Source: Porites lobata
Taxonomy: Eukaryota; Cnidaria; Anthozoa; Scleractinia; Poritidae
Direction of reading: 5' to 3'
Length of the DNA stretch: 64,000 bases
Assembly (NCBI GenBank): GCA_942486035.1
Contig: CALNXK010000099.1
Span: 947,501-1,011,500, forward strand
The notes below the pieces were generated by a model that worked only from the letters and a program-made list of their open reading frames with translations, was not told where the DNA came from and ran no database searches. Position 1 is the stretch's first letter. Each line of letters starts with the position of its first letter. Positions 32,378-44,348 of this stretch are shown here, in pieces. Both the position numbers and the translations under genes were made by a program.

Positions 32378-33965
32378 ATGATGCGATCACGAGTTAAAGT
32401 GACCACCATGTTGCTTGTACTGATATTTTCCCTCACTGGTCTCTGCTCTGCTAAGGACAACAAACCACCAGACACCAAGGTAACTGCATTTATACATATA
32501 TCAGATATTGCCATTACACATTTTTTTTATTACAGTTAAATAATGTTAGTTTATAGAGACAACTAGGAATGACCCATTATATGTTAATTTAACTAAATCA
32601 GTCTGCAGGTTGATTAAGAAGACAACCAAATTCAGACGAAAAATAAGATGGTATGATTACTTGTACAACTTGAGGGAGAACATTTTCACGTTTTAAACAA
32701 TCAAAATTAACATTTTTACAAATTATAAAACAGCTTCTTTACTGGAAAATAAACTTCTTCTTACAAATCACAATTGACGATTTCGTTAAAAAAAAAAAGA
32801 ACAATTAAAACTTGGAAAATTAAGGAACTACCTCCTCGCCTGAAGTGAAAGGCTAGATGACAGGTAAAATTGTGAAGAGCTATAGCAGTTTGTCGCTGAC
32901 TTTTTTCTCTTTTTGGCAGCCTGTTCAATCTTGTCCTTCCTGTAATAATGGCGGACAAGCCGGGATGTGGACATACATGACATGCATCCCAGGAGCCCCT
33001 GGGGCACCTGGTCGAGATGGAGCCAAAGGAGACCTGGGCAGCCCGGGGAAGACTGGGACCCAGGGACCACGTGGTGCTGATGGAAAGAAAGGAGCAAAAG
33101 GAGAGTCTGGGATCCAGGGTTCCGCCGGACAAAAAGGAGAGCGAGGGGACAAAGGCGACAGTGGAACGCCACGACTGGCTTCACACATGAACTGGAAAGA
33201 GTGTGCTTGGAAAAAGGCAGACGGCACTGATTCAGGACTGATATATGTAAGTACGGAACGTCACTTTGTTACCCGAGTTAAATAATATTCTATTAACTCA
33301 AAGTAATTAATTTTTACTGAAATGATTGATTGCTATAATTCTGAAGTCAGCGCGCGGTCAGCGATGATGATGGCTGCTTCTTTTGAAGCTACGGAGTTTT
33401 CTGTTAAAGCCGGGCCATAATCGGTTTTATTACACTGTGTCCTTCTCCATTCTTAATTTTCTTGCTTATCTTATGTACATGATTTTTTTTTGTCGAAACA
33501 CCTTGTGTTAATTAATATTGTACAACTGATGTATTATTTTTTTATAGACTGGAGTAAATAAAAATAAACCACAATACGGATGCTGTTTCTTTATATCTCG
33601 TTTAGAACTGTGACTTTGTGAAGAAATACGCGGACACTGCCCTCCATGTCTACTATGCTGGTAACCTCAGGATTCACGGATGTGACGACTGCTGTAGTCG
33701 CTGGTATTTCACCTTTAATGGAGCCGAGTGCAGCTCTCCTGGAACTATTGACGGTGCATTCTACATGGCAACAGGCAGCAGAAAGCACAATCTTCACCGT
33801 CACCGCCACATTGAAGGGCACTGCAACAACATTCAGAAAGGAAAGGTGCGAGTGGGATTCTCGGTTGGAAAATGCGTCACAGGACATAAGCTTGCTGACG
33901 CATACACTGGTTGGCATTCAATGAATCGCATCTTCATCGAAGAAGTACCGAAAGCTCAGCAGTAG
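32378..33965 (+). CDS. CTHRC1: CTHRC1-like secreted collagen-repeat protein, copy 2 (3 exons)
   Basis: The exons are 32378-32479, 32920-33246 and 33606-33965, with the same lengths and phase-0 introns as copy 1, giving 262 residues. The signal peptide core (MLLVLIFSLTGLCSA), 20 Gly-X-Y triplets and the Cys-rich C-terminal domain are all present. Differences from copy 1 are few: Ser for Trp in the signal peptide, Pro for Gln in a triplet (GSP), ADG for GYH before TDSG, Ala for Val after KKY, and His for Gln in TGHK. Intron 1 is only 440 bp and keeps the unoccupied target of the CACTA-like insertion. AATAAA signals lie at 34012-34017 and 34100-34105. It is probably secreted to the matrix; function is inferred from the family. 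Confidence 0.92.
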
Positions 33966-34105
33966 GCCCCGGGCAGTAAGCACGTGTCATATGATGAGCT
34001 GGACTTTTTAAAATAAAAGCGTGTTAGACTTGTATTATGTCATTACTGGGTAATGAGGTGTGTAAAACAACGTTTGCTATCAAGTCTGTATCTGCTAAAA
34101 ATAAA

Positions 34106-35270
34106 GTCCAGGAGCATCTACTGTTATTTTCAATTGGTTTAATGTCATGATTGCCTTGCTTATTTTCCCTATTGAGCCTTAACAACACGGTACGGTACCT
34201 TTCGTGGGATTATAAACTGCCTTTCTGTTTAACTCCCCGAATTCGTCCACCTGAATATTCCATTACGTTTCGCGACTCTTGAGTCTGAACTAAAGACTTT
34301 GAGGGGTCACCACCACAATTATATCGGGTCAATAGTTGGAACTCTAAAAAATATATAATATATCTGGCGATTGTTTCAGAGGGAAAACGACAAAGCATTA
34401 TTACTATTTTTGTCAGTTTAATTTTTCGACAGTACAATAATTTAGGTAAAGATATCCAATTTAATATTTTTTGGTCGGTTCTGAACCGTTATTTTAGGCT
34501 TCTTTTTATAAAGCAAGGTCTTCCTAGAGTCCTAAAGAATTATAACATAGCTGATCCTTGAAATTTCTTAAATTCAGAAACCTTAAAAAGGGCAGCCCAC
34601 AAAATGCAATGATGGATCCTTTCAAACAATACTCAAATGTGACCACAGCATATTTCAGGTCTGGAAAAATAAATGCTGTCATCCGGTCTTATCCTGGATT
34701 TATCAAACAATACATGATCGTCGCAGTTGTGATAGAAACTGTATTAAAGCAATTTCAAATGAAGTATCGGCACAACTGCGACGACCATATGTTCATAAAA
34801 ATTTGTGTACTTCCTCCATTCAAATCATCATCTTCGTTAGTATCCCAATAAAGTCTAAACGCTTTCCTAACTACAATGGAGGACAAAAGAACTTGGGACT
34901 GTGTGAAAAAGCCCTTGCAAGCAATAATTCCGTAGAATTCTGCTCCTAAGGACATTTTTTGTTCGGCTTTGGGTTCATCGCGTTGTCCCCTCCTTCACCT
35001 TCCCCTAGCAATGTTGTGGTCAAAAAAAGCACTCAGTTTCACCCATTTTGCTCCAAATTCAACTTTGTTTGGGGTGGGAGGGGAGGGGTCGCTAGTTTTA
35101 GTAATATCACTGGAAAGGTCCCAACACTTTTGACCTCCATTGTGGTCACCCAAGAAGTATGCTCAGTAGCGTTGTGATCTATAGACTAAATGCATTCTTC
35201 GCTACGTTCTGAGCTCGCACCTCAACCTTTAATGGCGAAGCACTATTCAGTGCGGAATATGTTAGCCCTC
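34106..35270. other. 3' flank of CTHRC1-like copy 2, no gene seen
   Basis: Duplicate of 14819-15973. The same overlapping open frames are present and show no coding signal. Confidence 0.5.
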
Positions 35271-35352
35271 CCACGCAGGCGTTTTTACGGGAGCTCGTTT
35301 TTCATCCCTCCCCACATGAAAAACGAGCTCCCCTAAAAACGCCTGCGGGAGA
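35271..35352. mobile_element. Foldback element, duplicate
   Basis: Counterpart of 15974-16072. The outer right stem (GCGGGAGAAACTA) has mutated, so the hairpin is less perfect than in copy 1. Confidence 0.5.
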
Positions 35353-35477
35353 AACTAAAATATGTTGGCTTAAGGTGTTTCGATACAGGTTTTCACAGGC
35401 CATACCGATATTTTTCAATCGCCTTAAATCGGTTGTTTTTTCCTAGTCCGATCGCTATAAAATTTTCACCAGTAATT

Positions 35478-35875
35478 CAGGGGCACCCAACGGCAATTTT
35501 CGGGAAAATATCTGTTCGGAAGACGATTTGAGATCTAGAATTTTCGGAGCATTTGTTGTAAAATTTCTTGCTTGCCTACCTCTCCTAGGATTTTCGAACA
35601 TCTACAAAATGGTATAATTACCCATTTTTAACGGATCTTGACCCTAAGAAAGGCCACATAGAATTTTCGGGAGCCTTTTCCTCGCTGAAATTTTCGAGAA
35701 GGTAAGTTTTGATCCCTATAATTTTCGGATCACTAGACTTTCAGCTAGGAAATCCGAACAGATGAAAAGTTTTTAGGGGATAAAAATATGCCTATATCTA
35801 CCTTTTGAATACTAAAATACATTCAACAATGCTATGTTAAGTGGTTTTGAACTATATGCTCGTTGGGTGCCCCTG
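35478..35875 (+). mobile_element. CAGGGGCACCC inverted-repeat element, duplicate of copy b
   Basis: 398 bp, flanked by GTAATT as at 16192-16589. It was present before the segmental duplication. Confidence 0.75.
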
Positions 35876-36955
35876 GTAATTGGCTATAGATTGAAATTTG
35901 TGAAAATGTAGTTTTAAGTAAAATCAATATTACTGTGACAAAAAACTTTGAAATTGATAAACGCCGAATTTTGCGTGAACTAGACCAGCTACTGAAAATC
36001 CAGCACTAGGAACTTAAAGTTCGGTGTTTAGCAATTAAATAACTTCCGTAAGAAGTAAAAAATTCTGTATATTTGAATTCGACTAAAACGAAAGCATATT
36101 TCGAACCTTAAATTTTCAATAGCCGTGATAGAGTAGATTATTTAATAAAAACGTTATAAATGACTCAAAGTATTCTTAAAAAGCGTCAGAATGCCGCTTA
36201 ATATCATACTTCGATGCTAGGAAATTTTGGTGTGTTTTCTTTCTTGCGATCTTAAAAACTAAACCGTTTTCTCACCACCTGTCTAAGTGCAACTTCATTC
36301 AAAATTTGGACTGTTAGCGCTTTTTTGTATATCTCTGAAACGACTCGAACGAATTTTTTTAAAATCACTTCACATAATCTTCGTAATGTGTATAGTAATG
36401 TCTGAAACTTTCATTAAGATTGATTCACTCCAACACCTTGAAATTTCAAGACAAACCTATCCTACGAACTTGTCAAAAATCTGCGTTACAATATTCACTG
36501 TTTTGACGTTTTGATAATTTTTCGAAAATAATGCGCACTATACATACCTCCTGTGACGACTAGTACATTTTAGTTTGAATTTATCGCATCTTTTGAATGT
36601 AAAACATTGACAATACTCACGCTGAAATGTGCTAGTCATGGATATATGTATTGTCCGCATTAACTCGGAAAAATTACCAGAAACGTCAAACAGTGAATGT
36701 TGTAACGAGGATTTTTGACCGGTTCGGAGGATAGGTCAATTGGTCCACTTTGATAAAGAAATTAATGCAAACCTAATATCGTCAGTCTCTGGGAGTACTC
36801 TAAACGTTTCCATTGTTCATTTGAATGGCATTTGATGCCTTATATGACGTTATCTATCGAAACCTGTTAGGCGGACACCCTGTACTAAGCGGACACTACA
36901 GCATTCCCCGAGGGTGTCCGCTTAATACAGGTTTCACTGTATCTATAGACTGTTC

Positions 36956-38047
36956 ACAGTCCTCTATTTTTCCGTAAGATCGTCGAGATCGAGCGCTTTG
37001 CGCGGTGACAGGCTGCCACCTTGCATGAGTGTCAAAACTACTTAGGGGGCGGGGGACGGTTTGAGAGGAAGAGAGAAATATAGATGGACTGTTAAAATCC
37101 GCCCTAGTTATTAAAAACATCACGCCAACTCGCGTTGAGGAGGCGTGACGGGAATTTCACACCTCTTATCATTCATTCATTAAGAAACTCCGCTGGTGAT
37201 GAAAAACATGCCAGACACATTTAGCATCTATTTCGCGTGTTTACAAATATCTCCTTTCGAAACAGTGATTTTACACATACAGTGTCTGAGCCATTCCTCC
37301 AAATAAAATCGGCAAACATGCACAGGTGAAACAATCGAAGCGCTAAGCATGCTCGCTACACCACAGATTACCCGAGAAAAAGCCAGGCATTTCTGACCGG
37401 TCATTTTTTCTGTGTCGGCGTAGCGTTGAATTTCAGTTCGCTTGGCAGAAACTGTGTTACAACATTCCCCTGGCTGGACTGCTTCAGAAGCTTGCTAGCT
37501 TACGTGATTCATCCTCAGAATACCAAAAATCCTTCGTGTGTTGGCGCAAGATGTTCCTTATGGTAGTATTATGTAAGGGTACGTTTTATAGAAAAGACGG
37601 GACTTGTCAACGACTTGTCAGTGCCGGCAATTTAAATTAAACTGGTTGTTAGCCTGCGTGGCAGGCGTTTGAAAGGGAAGGGAAAGGGGGTTTTGGGCGC
37701 GAGGGAAACGCGAGGGGCGCCCCTCGCGTTTCTCTCGCACCTAAAACTCTCTTTCCCTTCCCTTTCAAACGCCTGCCACGCAAGCTAACTGGTTGTCAAC
37801 GCAAATTAAGATCTCTTGTCTAATGACCAATCAAACGCCTGCGTTGCTGGTACAACGCGCTCCGTGAACGCGAGCTGCAGTGATGTTATTACAGTCCCTC
37901 TATTTTTCTCGCCCCCCTCCCCCTACAGCTATAATCCCCGACGCCCGCCCCCTAGGTACAATTGAAAATCAAGATGGCCTCCATTAACGGTAAGACGCGC
38001 TATATTTCGACGATCTCACGAAAAAATAGGGGACTGTGAACAGTCTA
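36956..38047. mobile_element. 1.09-kb inverted-repeat element, duplicate
   Basis: Counterpart of 17659-18745 with both TAGACTGTTCACAGTCC ends and the nested foldback at 37648-37789. Confidence 0.65.
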
Positions 38048-39295
38048 CACCAATACTTATCCGCTGACGAGTCATTATAATGGAATTTCTGCGCCTAGTA
38101 GCAGCTCAACCAATCAGAACGCAGCATTGATAATAGACCACTAGCTGGATTTTACTAAAGTGGTATAGTAGGGACCACCACCACCACCACTATCACATTT
38201 CTATTGTTTTCTTTTGCCACAGGCTAGTTAGCGGTTATTCCTTGACAATCTGAATCAACCAATGAATACCTTTTTAAGGTTTTAGTCAACCAGTCAAAAA
38301 GCAAGACATTTATCGATCTAAAACCTGTCACACCAGTTAAACCCCCTTCAAAGAGCACGTGATATTATCTTAATGAGAATCTACCACATTTTTTATGAGA
38401 TAAAGAAAAAAGGTTATGATATCATCCACGTTAATGTATTCTTGCGCAAGGTATAGAGATTCTCTGCACAGTAAAAGGATAATTCGGTCTCTACTATACT
38501 ACTGACAATTCCTTTTTATGAAACTGATCGGAAAAGACAACCGGATGGCGGATCTCTAATATTGATTAAAGGAATTAGCAATATATATTGTAGTAGGCTG
38601 GTGTGTTCAATAAGTCTAGTCAATTTTCTGTAATAAAGCAAGTGTACAAGTTTAAAGCAGTTGTTTGATGTTTTTGTTCTGTGTTTTTTTTTTGCTGCGA
38701 TGTCCTCATGATTTGATCATGCAGATGCTTTTCGGCTTCACTGATGAGGAATATTTGACCTTCAACACTGTTACAGGAAATACTTTGACTTTTGGAAGGG
38801 TTTCCCCAGTCTTTAAGAGAGGTCATGACGATCAAATACCTTGTTCGCGGAGGGTGGGATGACGTTAGAAGTAATATGGACAAGAGAGAATGGAGGTGAC
38901 TGGAAGTTTAAAACTTTTCAAATGGATATAATTAATACACAAGGACAAGATAGTCATGTAGTTACCTTGACAGGGAGTTCTCTGGGCCCGATGGCTGGCT
39001 AACTAGTCTATGTGTATATCCTTCTATTCTCTATCGCTACCCTCAGCCGAATAAAAAATATTACTGTTACAAGTGTGAACAGACAAAACAACACAATGAT
39101 ACATGGAGAGCTAGAGCCGCCAGCTGTCGAGTTTATTATACGAATACGAATTACAGCAAAAGCACCCAAATAAGGCATATGTAGCCTGTACTGACAGACG
39201 TTGTTTTATATTAGTAATAACAACTTTATTGATCAGATTACCACCATTATACTACTACATGAGAAATTTCTGCAATTTGATTGGCTTAGAGCAGT

Positions 39296-39328
<33 letters not shown>

Positions 39329-39890
39329 GAAAATTACAAACCTTTTGCGGGTAGTAGTATAAGCAAATAATAGTATAATTTGCACGTGACATTTGGCATA
39401 AATACAACTAGTGATATTTCAAAATTGTCTCAAATTTCACTAGCCTAACGGCTCGTGAAATTACATATAACAATTTTGAAATATCACTCGTGGTATTTAT
39501 GCCAAATATCACTACTAATCATGCTATTTCCTATACAAAGTGGCAGGGAAGCACGGATAGAAAGCCATGGGGCTTATTACATTCAGGCTACCTATTTACA
39601 AACAAATTCAGAGTTTTCTAAGTATACATAGATGACAAGAATAAGCTAAGTATAAGTAATAAGGTTAAGAGGTATAATAAATTATAAAGTCAACAAAATC
39701 AAATTATATAATTTAAAGTATCTAATTATTGATTCAAGGAAATAGTTCTAAGAAAAAAAACATTCAAGTTAATAGTCTAAAAATTAAGCACGAAAAGAGA
39801 ACGAAAATCGAAAACTCTCGCTCGAGAGAGAGAGAACTAGGCTATGCAAGAATTATTAATCAACAATATGGAAATTTAATTTACGACAGA
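38048..39890. other. Non-coding stretch of duplication copy 2
   Basis: Counterpart of 18746-20400. Contains a 135-bp segment (38741-38875) missing from copy 1. An open frame at 38665-38862 reads LTFGRVSPVFKRGHDD, which weakly resembles the start of a LINE reverse transcriptase, but it is too short to call. Confidence 0.3.
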
Positions 39891-40590
39891 TCAGCTTGTT
39901 GAACTAGAAATCTATGTAAGTTGTTTTTAAAGACATTTTTTGAAGATTCGTCTTTGAGTTCAGGAGGGAGAGTATTCCAAAACTTTGGGCCTTGATGTGC
40001 TATGGTAAATTTCTTAAAATTGGTTCTCGAAAACTTAGATCTCTAATTCATGGCATTTCTTGTATTATAAGAATAAAGTTAAGAACTAGACAGGAACATG
40101 TAATGGAAGCCTACTGAAAGAAACTTTTTTTTGAAGGAGAACATGAAGGAGCCGATCTGTAGCTTATATGTATTAGTTATATTGAGTTAACAACGCTCAT
40201 AGAATAATAGAGCACTGAAGGCATCAAAACAGGACTTAGTGATTACTCTTCTGATGATACGTTTCCGAAACACAACAAGTCTACTCAAGATAGTTTTATA
40301 CGTAGACCCCAAAACAATGGTTCCATATTGCAGGTAAGGATAGACAAGGCAAAATATAGGGTACGCAACAATGCCATAGAAAGGTAGAACTCTGGCTTTT
40401 GTTATAATACCAATAGATTTAGAGACCCTATTGGCAATTAAGTTAACATGTTCTTTCCAATTTAAATTCTCATCTGCATAAACACCTAGAAATTTGCTAT
40501 GTGTCCTACGTTCAATAGTTTCGATAATTGTTTTGGCGCGCCTTAAAAATAACATAGTTGATTGTCTTTATGTTAACTGTGAGTTCATTA
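39890..40590 (-). pseudogene. Jockey-like LINE reverse transcriptase 3' remnant, copy 2
   Basis: Counterpart of 20400-21171. The open frame is shorter (40187-40555), because about 30 bases corresponding to 21055-21090 are deleted and the upstream frame is lost. It keeps THSKFLGVYADENLNWKEHV and VYPYLQYG. Confidence 0.7.
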
Positions 40591-41407
40591 GCCATCAACC
40601 AATTAGACACTTTCTCAAGTTAGGAATTTAAGATATCTTGTAACATATTGAAATCAGCATTTTTCTTTCTATTTTTCTTTTCGTTCTTTTCGAAAACATC
40701 GGCGAGCGCGCGAGAGCGACCCCACCCCTACCCCCTTGCTCTCGACGGACTTTGAAGAGAAAATAAAGGGTCTGTGAACAGGCTAAGTTACATGAGAAAA
40801 GTAAAGTTACAGAGCACTGAGAAAGCTAGATTTAAGTTACAACATAACAGCTAACAAGATATGCTGATCAAAAAAGTAGCAAAAAATTACACGGTGTCAG
40901 ATCACAAAACGACGCAAAAGTACAGGTATAAATTAAACTTGGGTATGAAATATATAAAAAACTAAGAGTAATAGATTATTCTAAGTAAACTCTTATTCGT
41001 TCACTCACAATTCGCCCCTTAATTTTCCAAAAAAAAATTCAACCAGAGAACGCCACCCCGCCCCCACCCCCCTAATAATGGTGGTAGTGTGGTGGATTCA
41101 TGAATTGCCATAAGGAAATATAAGTACAAGTACTGTCTACTAGCTATCACTAATGGGCTGGCCACGGTGATTATAGAAGATTTGACTTTATTCAAGACGT
41201 TGTTACACAGCTGACTCCAGTTGAGAAGGAAACAAAGAAAACAGGAGTACGATAGGTGACAAATTTAGCAATAACTACGGTGACAAAATAGCAAACCTAT
41301 AGAAAACCGGTTAAACTACCTTGTAACACCTGTTTGTTTGGTGATGGCTTTTACCTATGGATGCGTCTTGCTCTCTTGCCATTTTTACATACATACACTG
41401 TTTACAG

Positions 41408-41757
41408 GTAGCCACTAGTCTACGACACCTAAAGGATGATCATGAGGTTATCCATATACAGGAGCCCTATATTGAGATCTCTCCTTACCCTTACACATCC
41501 AGCCCAGGAAAGATCAGCCACACTACAGGGGTCTACGTCTCTACCCTTTTCGAGTGGATTCCTTTACGTCCCACAAGAATCAGATAAGTGAAAGTGCTGT
41601 GAGACGGGATCTATGGTTTTTCTTCCTGATCCGAGAAGACTAGAAAGTCCATCCGTTTGCACATGTTATACAAAGGCAGCATTTTCTTCTCAGTTATTTT
41701 GAACCCGCCACCTACCGCTCAGCAGACGAGCGCCCTCCCAACTGAGCTAAACAATGT
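41408..41757 (-). mobile_element. tRNA-derived SINE, duplication copy 2
   Basis: A fuller version of the SINE at 21969-22252. It includes the 63 bp around 41517-41580 that copy 1 has lost between two ATCAG repeats. tRNA-like head on the minus strand. Confidence 0.65.
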
Positions 41758-43140
41758 CTTTAAACAATAGTTAAATGCTGAGACAATTCAAATCCTGTAG
41801 GCAGTCAGCCCTTTGATCCATTAACAAAAACCAACAAGAAGCATGCAAAAATAAAGCAAAAAAGGTTCATTCAAATAGTTACACAAAGTATTTAATACCA
41901 AAAGCTTTATTTGCGTGACCATAAAGGAATTACAGTATTTGATAGACGGACTCACGTAACAGATGTCTCAATGATTAGCACCAGGAGCAAAAAATTATCT
42001 GGTACCTTATTGTTCTTTAATTTCGCGTTTTTCGCGATTGTAAAAAAATCGCTAAATTAAAGACCTTCGAAAATAAATCCTCGCTAAATTTAATACCCAT
42101 ATGGAAAATTCAAATAGCAATCAACATGTAATAGCAACCTTATGTCTCGACAAACACAAATCGCTTTCTGGTTTTACTGGTAAGCTCCATTTTATATCTT
42201 CCGTTGTGAAATGACTTTAGTTTGCAAAAATTTCAAGCATGGCTTGTTCCAGTCTATCGAATTTTTTCAACGTTCAGACTTTTTAAAAGAAGCAAATGAA
42301 GTTGAGAAGGCTTAAATCGCGAAATTTAATGGCCTTTTTTCCTGTTTACTTGTTAAAATCGCGAAAATAATGCCCCGGGAAATATTGTCTCGCAAAATTG
42401 GGAAATCAACTACCGATAAGGTTCAAAAAAGGAGTACAACCTCGGAAAGCGTAACTTAGTATTTAATCCAGTGTTTGCATATTGTGTACATATTATGTAA
42501 GATTCCTTTTTTTTCTCTGAAGATACTGATTAAAAAAAATAATCCAGTGTTTTGCCGTTGAACGTATTTTCTCATACGCGTCAACTGTGACCCCAATTTA
42601 CCAAAGACCTCACTCCCACAATTGACCTTAGTAAATAAGTGAATTATTGACCAGTTGGTAACCGGTTTAAAATGAAGAAATCGGGCGATAACATTTTTCT
42701 AATTCATTCACGTTTGCAATGACCGTTCATTCACCCCGGCACTTCAATAACAATTATGAGGGAAAATATCATTTTAAATGGCCAAATTAAATTTTAAATT
42801 TTGCGCACATTCATTCCAAACGTAGAAAGTTAGATATGTTTATCCTCTTTTAATTTGTTTACCCAAACAAAGTAAATTCCCCACCAGTTAAATCGCCAAT
42901 TTCCTACATTTTCAATTTTTGGACACGTGACATGTCACGTGAGCATAACTAAACCCTGAGGCACAAGAAAACCTCATGACTTACTTTTCGGGAAAAATTC
43001 CTATTGTTCTAGATTTCCTAGCGAGAGATATTGCCAATCATTTATATGCTCTGGACACACCTTTTGACCGACGTGTTAAACCCTTTGAGTACTGAAATCC
43101 GACCTACCATTACTGTCACTTCATCACTTATACTCTCCTG

Positions 43141-43395
43141 ATTACTTCGCTGGTCTTTGAACTGGAAAGAACTAATAACGACTCAAGACAGATTAAAGTG
43201 GCGCAGCCTCATCAGCGAGGGTGCTGAGCCAGTAGATAAAAGCGTACGAAGAGAAAACGTCTAATGCGGAAATCCCGCTTAGTCAGGCAGCACCTGATCG
43301 ACCTCTGCTGGCATCATGTGCTTCTCTTGTACACTGAGACAATTTGGTGCTCGGATTAGTCTCCTCAGCCACCTCCGAACTCACAGAACGTAAGT
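43141..43395 (+). pseudogene. LINE 3'-end remnant, copy 2
   Basis: Duplicate of 23661-23915 with the same NWKELI and SHLR motifs in separate frames. Degenerate. Confidence 0.45.
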
Positions 43396-43908
43396 AACGG
43401 CCGGCATCATGGGAGAAGTCATGGTCATCGAATGAAAAAAAAAACAGTATAGAAAGATTGGTTATTTTATCGGCCTTAGCAAACAAAGGTGTAATAGACC
43501 ATCGCGTAGCTTGAGGTTCCATTGCAATCAAATGATGAATTGACGATGAATGAAGAAATATTTGCGTTCGAGGCACGAGCACGCAACCCCTAATTTCTGT
43601 TCACAGTAGCTACACTCAAGTCACTGAAATCAACACACTCTCATACGATATCACTAGCCTTCAAGACTTTTTCACAACGATTTACAGTTTAAATAGAGGT
43701 TTCGCTGTAAGCATTCCTTACGTTTAAAATATACCATGAACAACTGATTAATCTATTGCAATAACCATCCACTCTTCCCCGTACGCCTAACAAACATATC
43801 GAACGCACTCTCCTAAGCTCCAATTACTCCTAGTTTACTTGTGTAGAGTTTAAACTGTGTGGACGAATATGAATAATTAACTTGTTTTGTTAATCATTAA
43901 CCGCGATT

Positions 43909-43990
43909 TACCGACAACCGACAACTATCGAAAACAACCGACAACCGACAACCGAGAAAGTGATCAAATTTTTACCGACAACCAAAATGT
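43909..43990. repeat. ACCGACAACC repeat at the left edge of the inverted duplication
   Basis: Six or so imperfect copies of ACCGACAAC, interrupted by TATCGAAAACA. The inverted counterpart (GTTGTCGGT) is at about 56408-56482, at the far edge of the other arm. Confidence 0.6.
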
Positions 43991-44199
43991 GACCCCCCCG
44001 CCCCCATTCCAATAGAGACCCTGACTGTGATGAGAACTAGGATGTACCGCCCTGCCATGCACATGATTACACTGTACCTTTCATCATATACTTATTTTGC
44101 GTTTGCTATTTTCTTTCTTGAAACTTTAGGCATTCGAAAGGAGATAGCCGTGACAGGAAAACGATAACACAAGTTGACTTATGTTCAGTAAATGACCTT

Positions 44200-44205
44200 T
44201 TTATT
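44200..44205 (-). terminator. Polyadenylation signal of the TNF-like gene A
   Basis: AATAAA on the minus strand, about 145 bases past the stop codon. It is the nearest canonical signal found downstream. Confidence 0.45.
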
Positions 44206-44348
44206 TTAACCATCTCACAATGGATTATACTCCAGTACTACTTCAAATCTATTTTTGCTTCTAAGGAAAAGCGTTGTTTATAAGAACAACATAGCTTCAT
44301 TCATTAAGTAATAACCATAGCCTGACTTTAGGCGTCTTATCTATAATA

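Larger units (their letters stand above)
29234..43601. repeat. Segmental duplication copy 2 (of 1-24114)
   Basis: Same order and orientation as 1-24114, with scattered substitutions and small indels. The large difference is absence of the 9947-bp transposon. The shared sequence ends at TTCTGTT (24114 and 43601), after which the two flanks differ completely. Confidence 0.85.

Noticed and set aside
41357..41587. A 76-codon open frame, also at 48599-48853
   Set aside because: It lies within and across the SINE body and is not conserved in the copy 1 duplicate.
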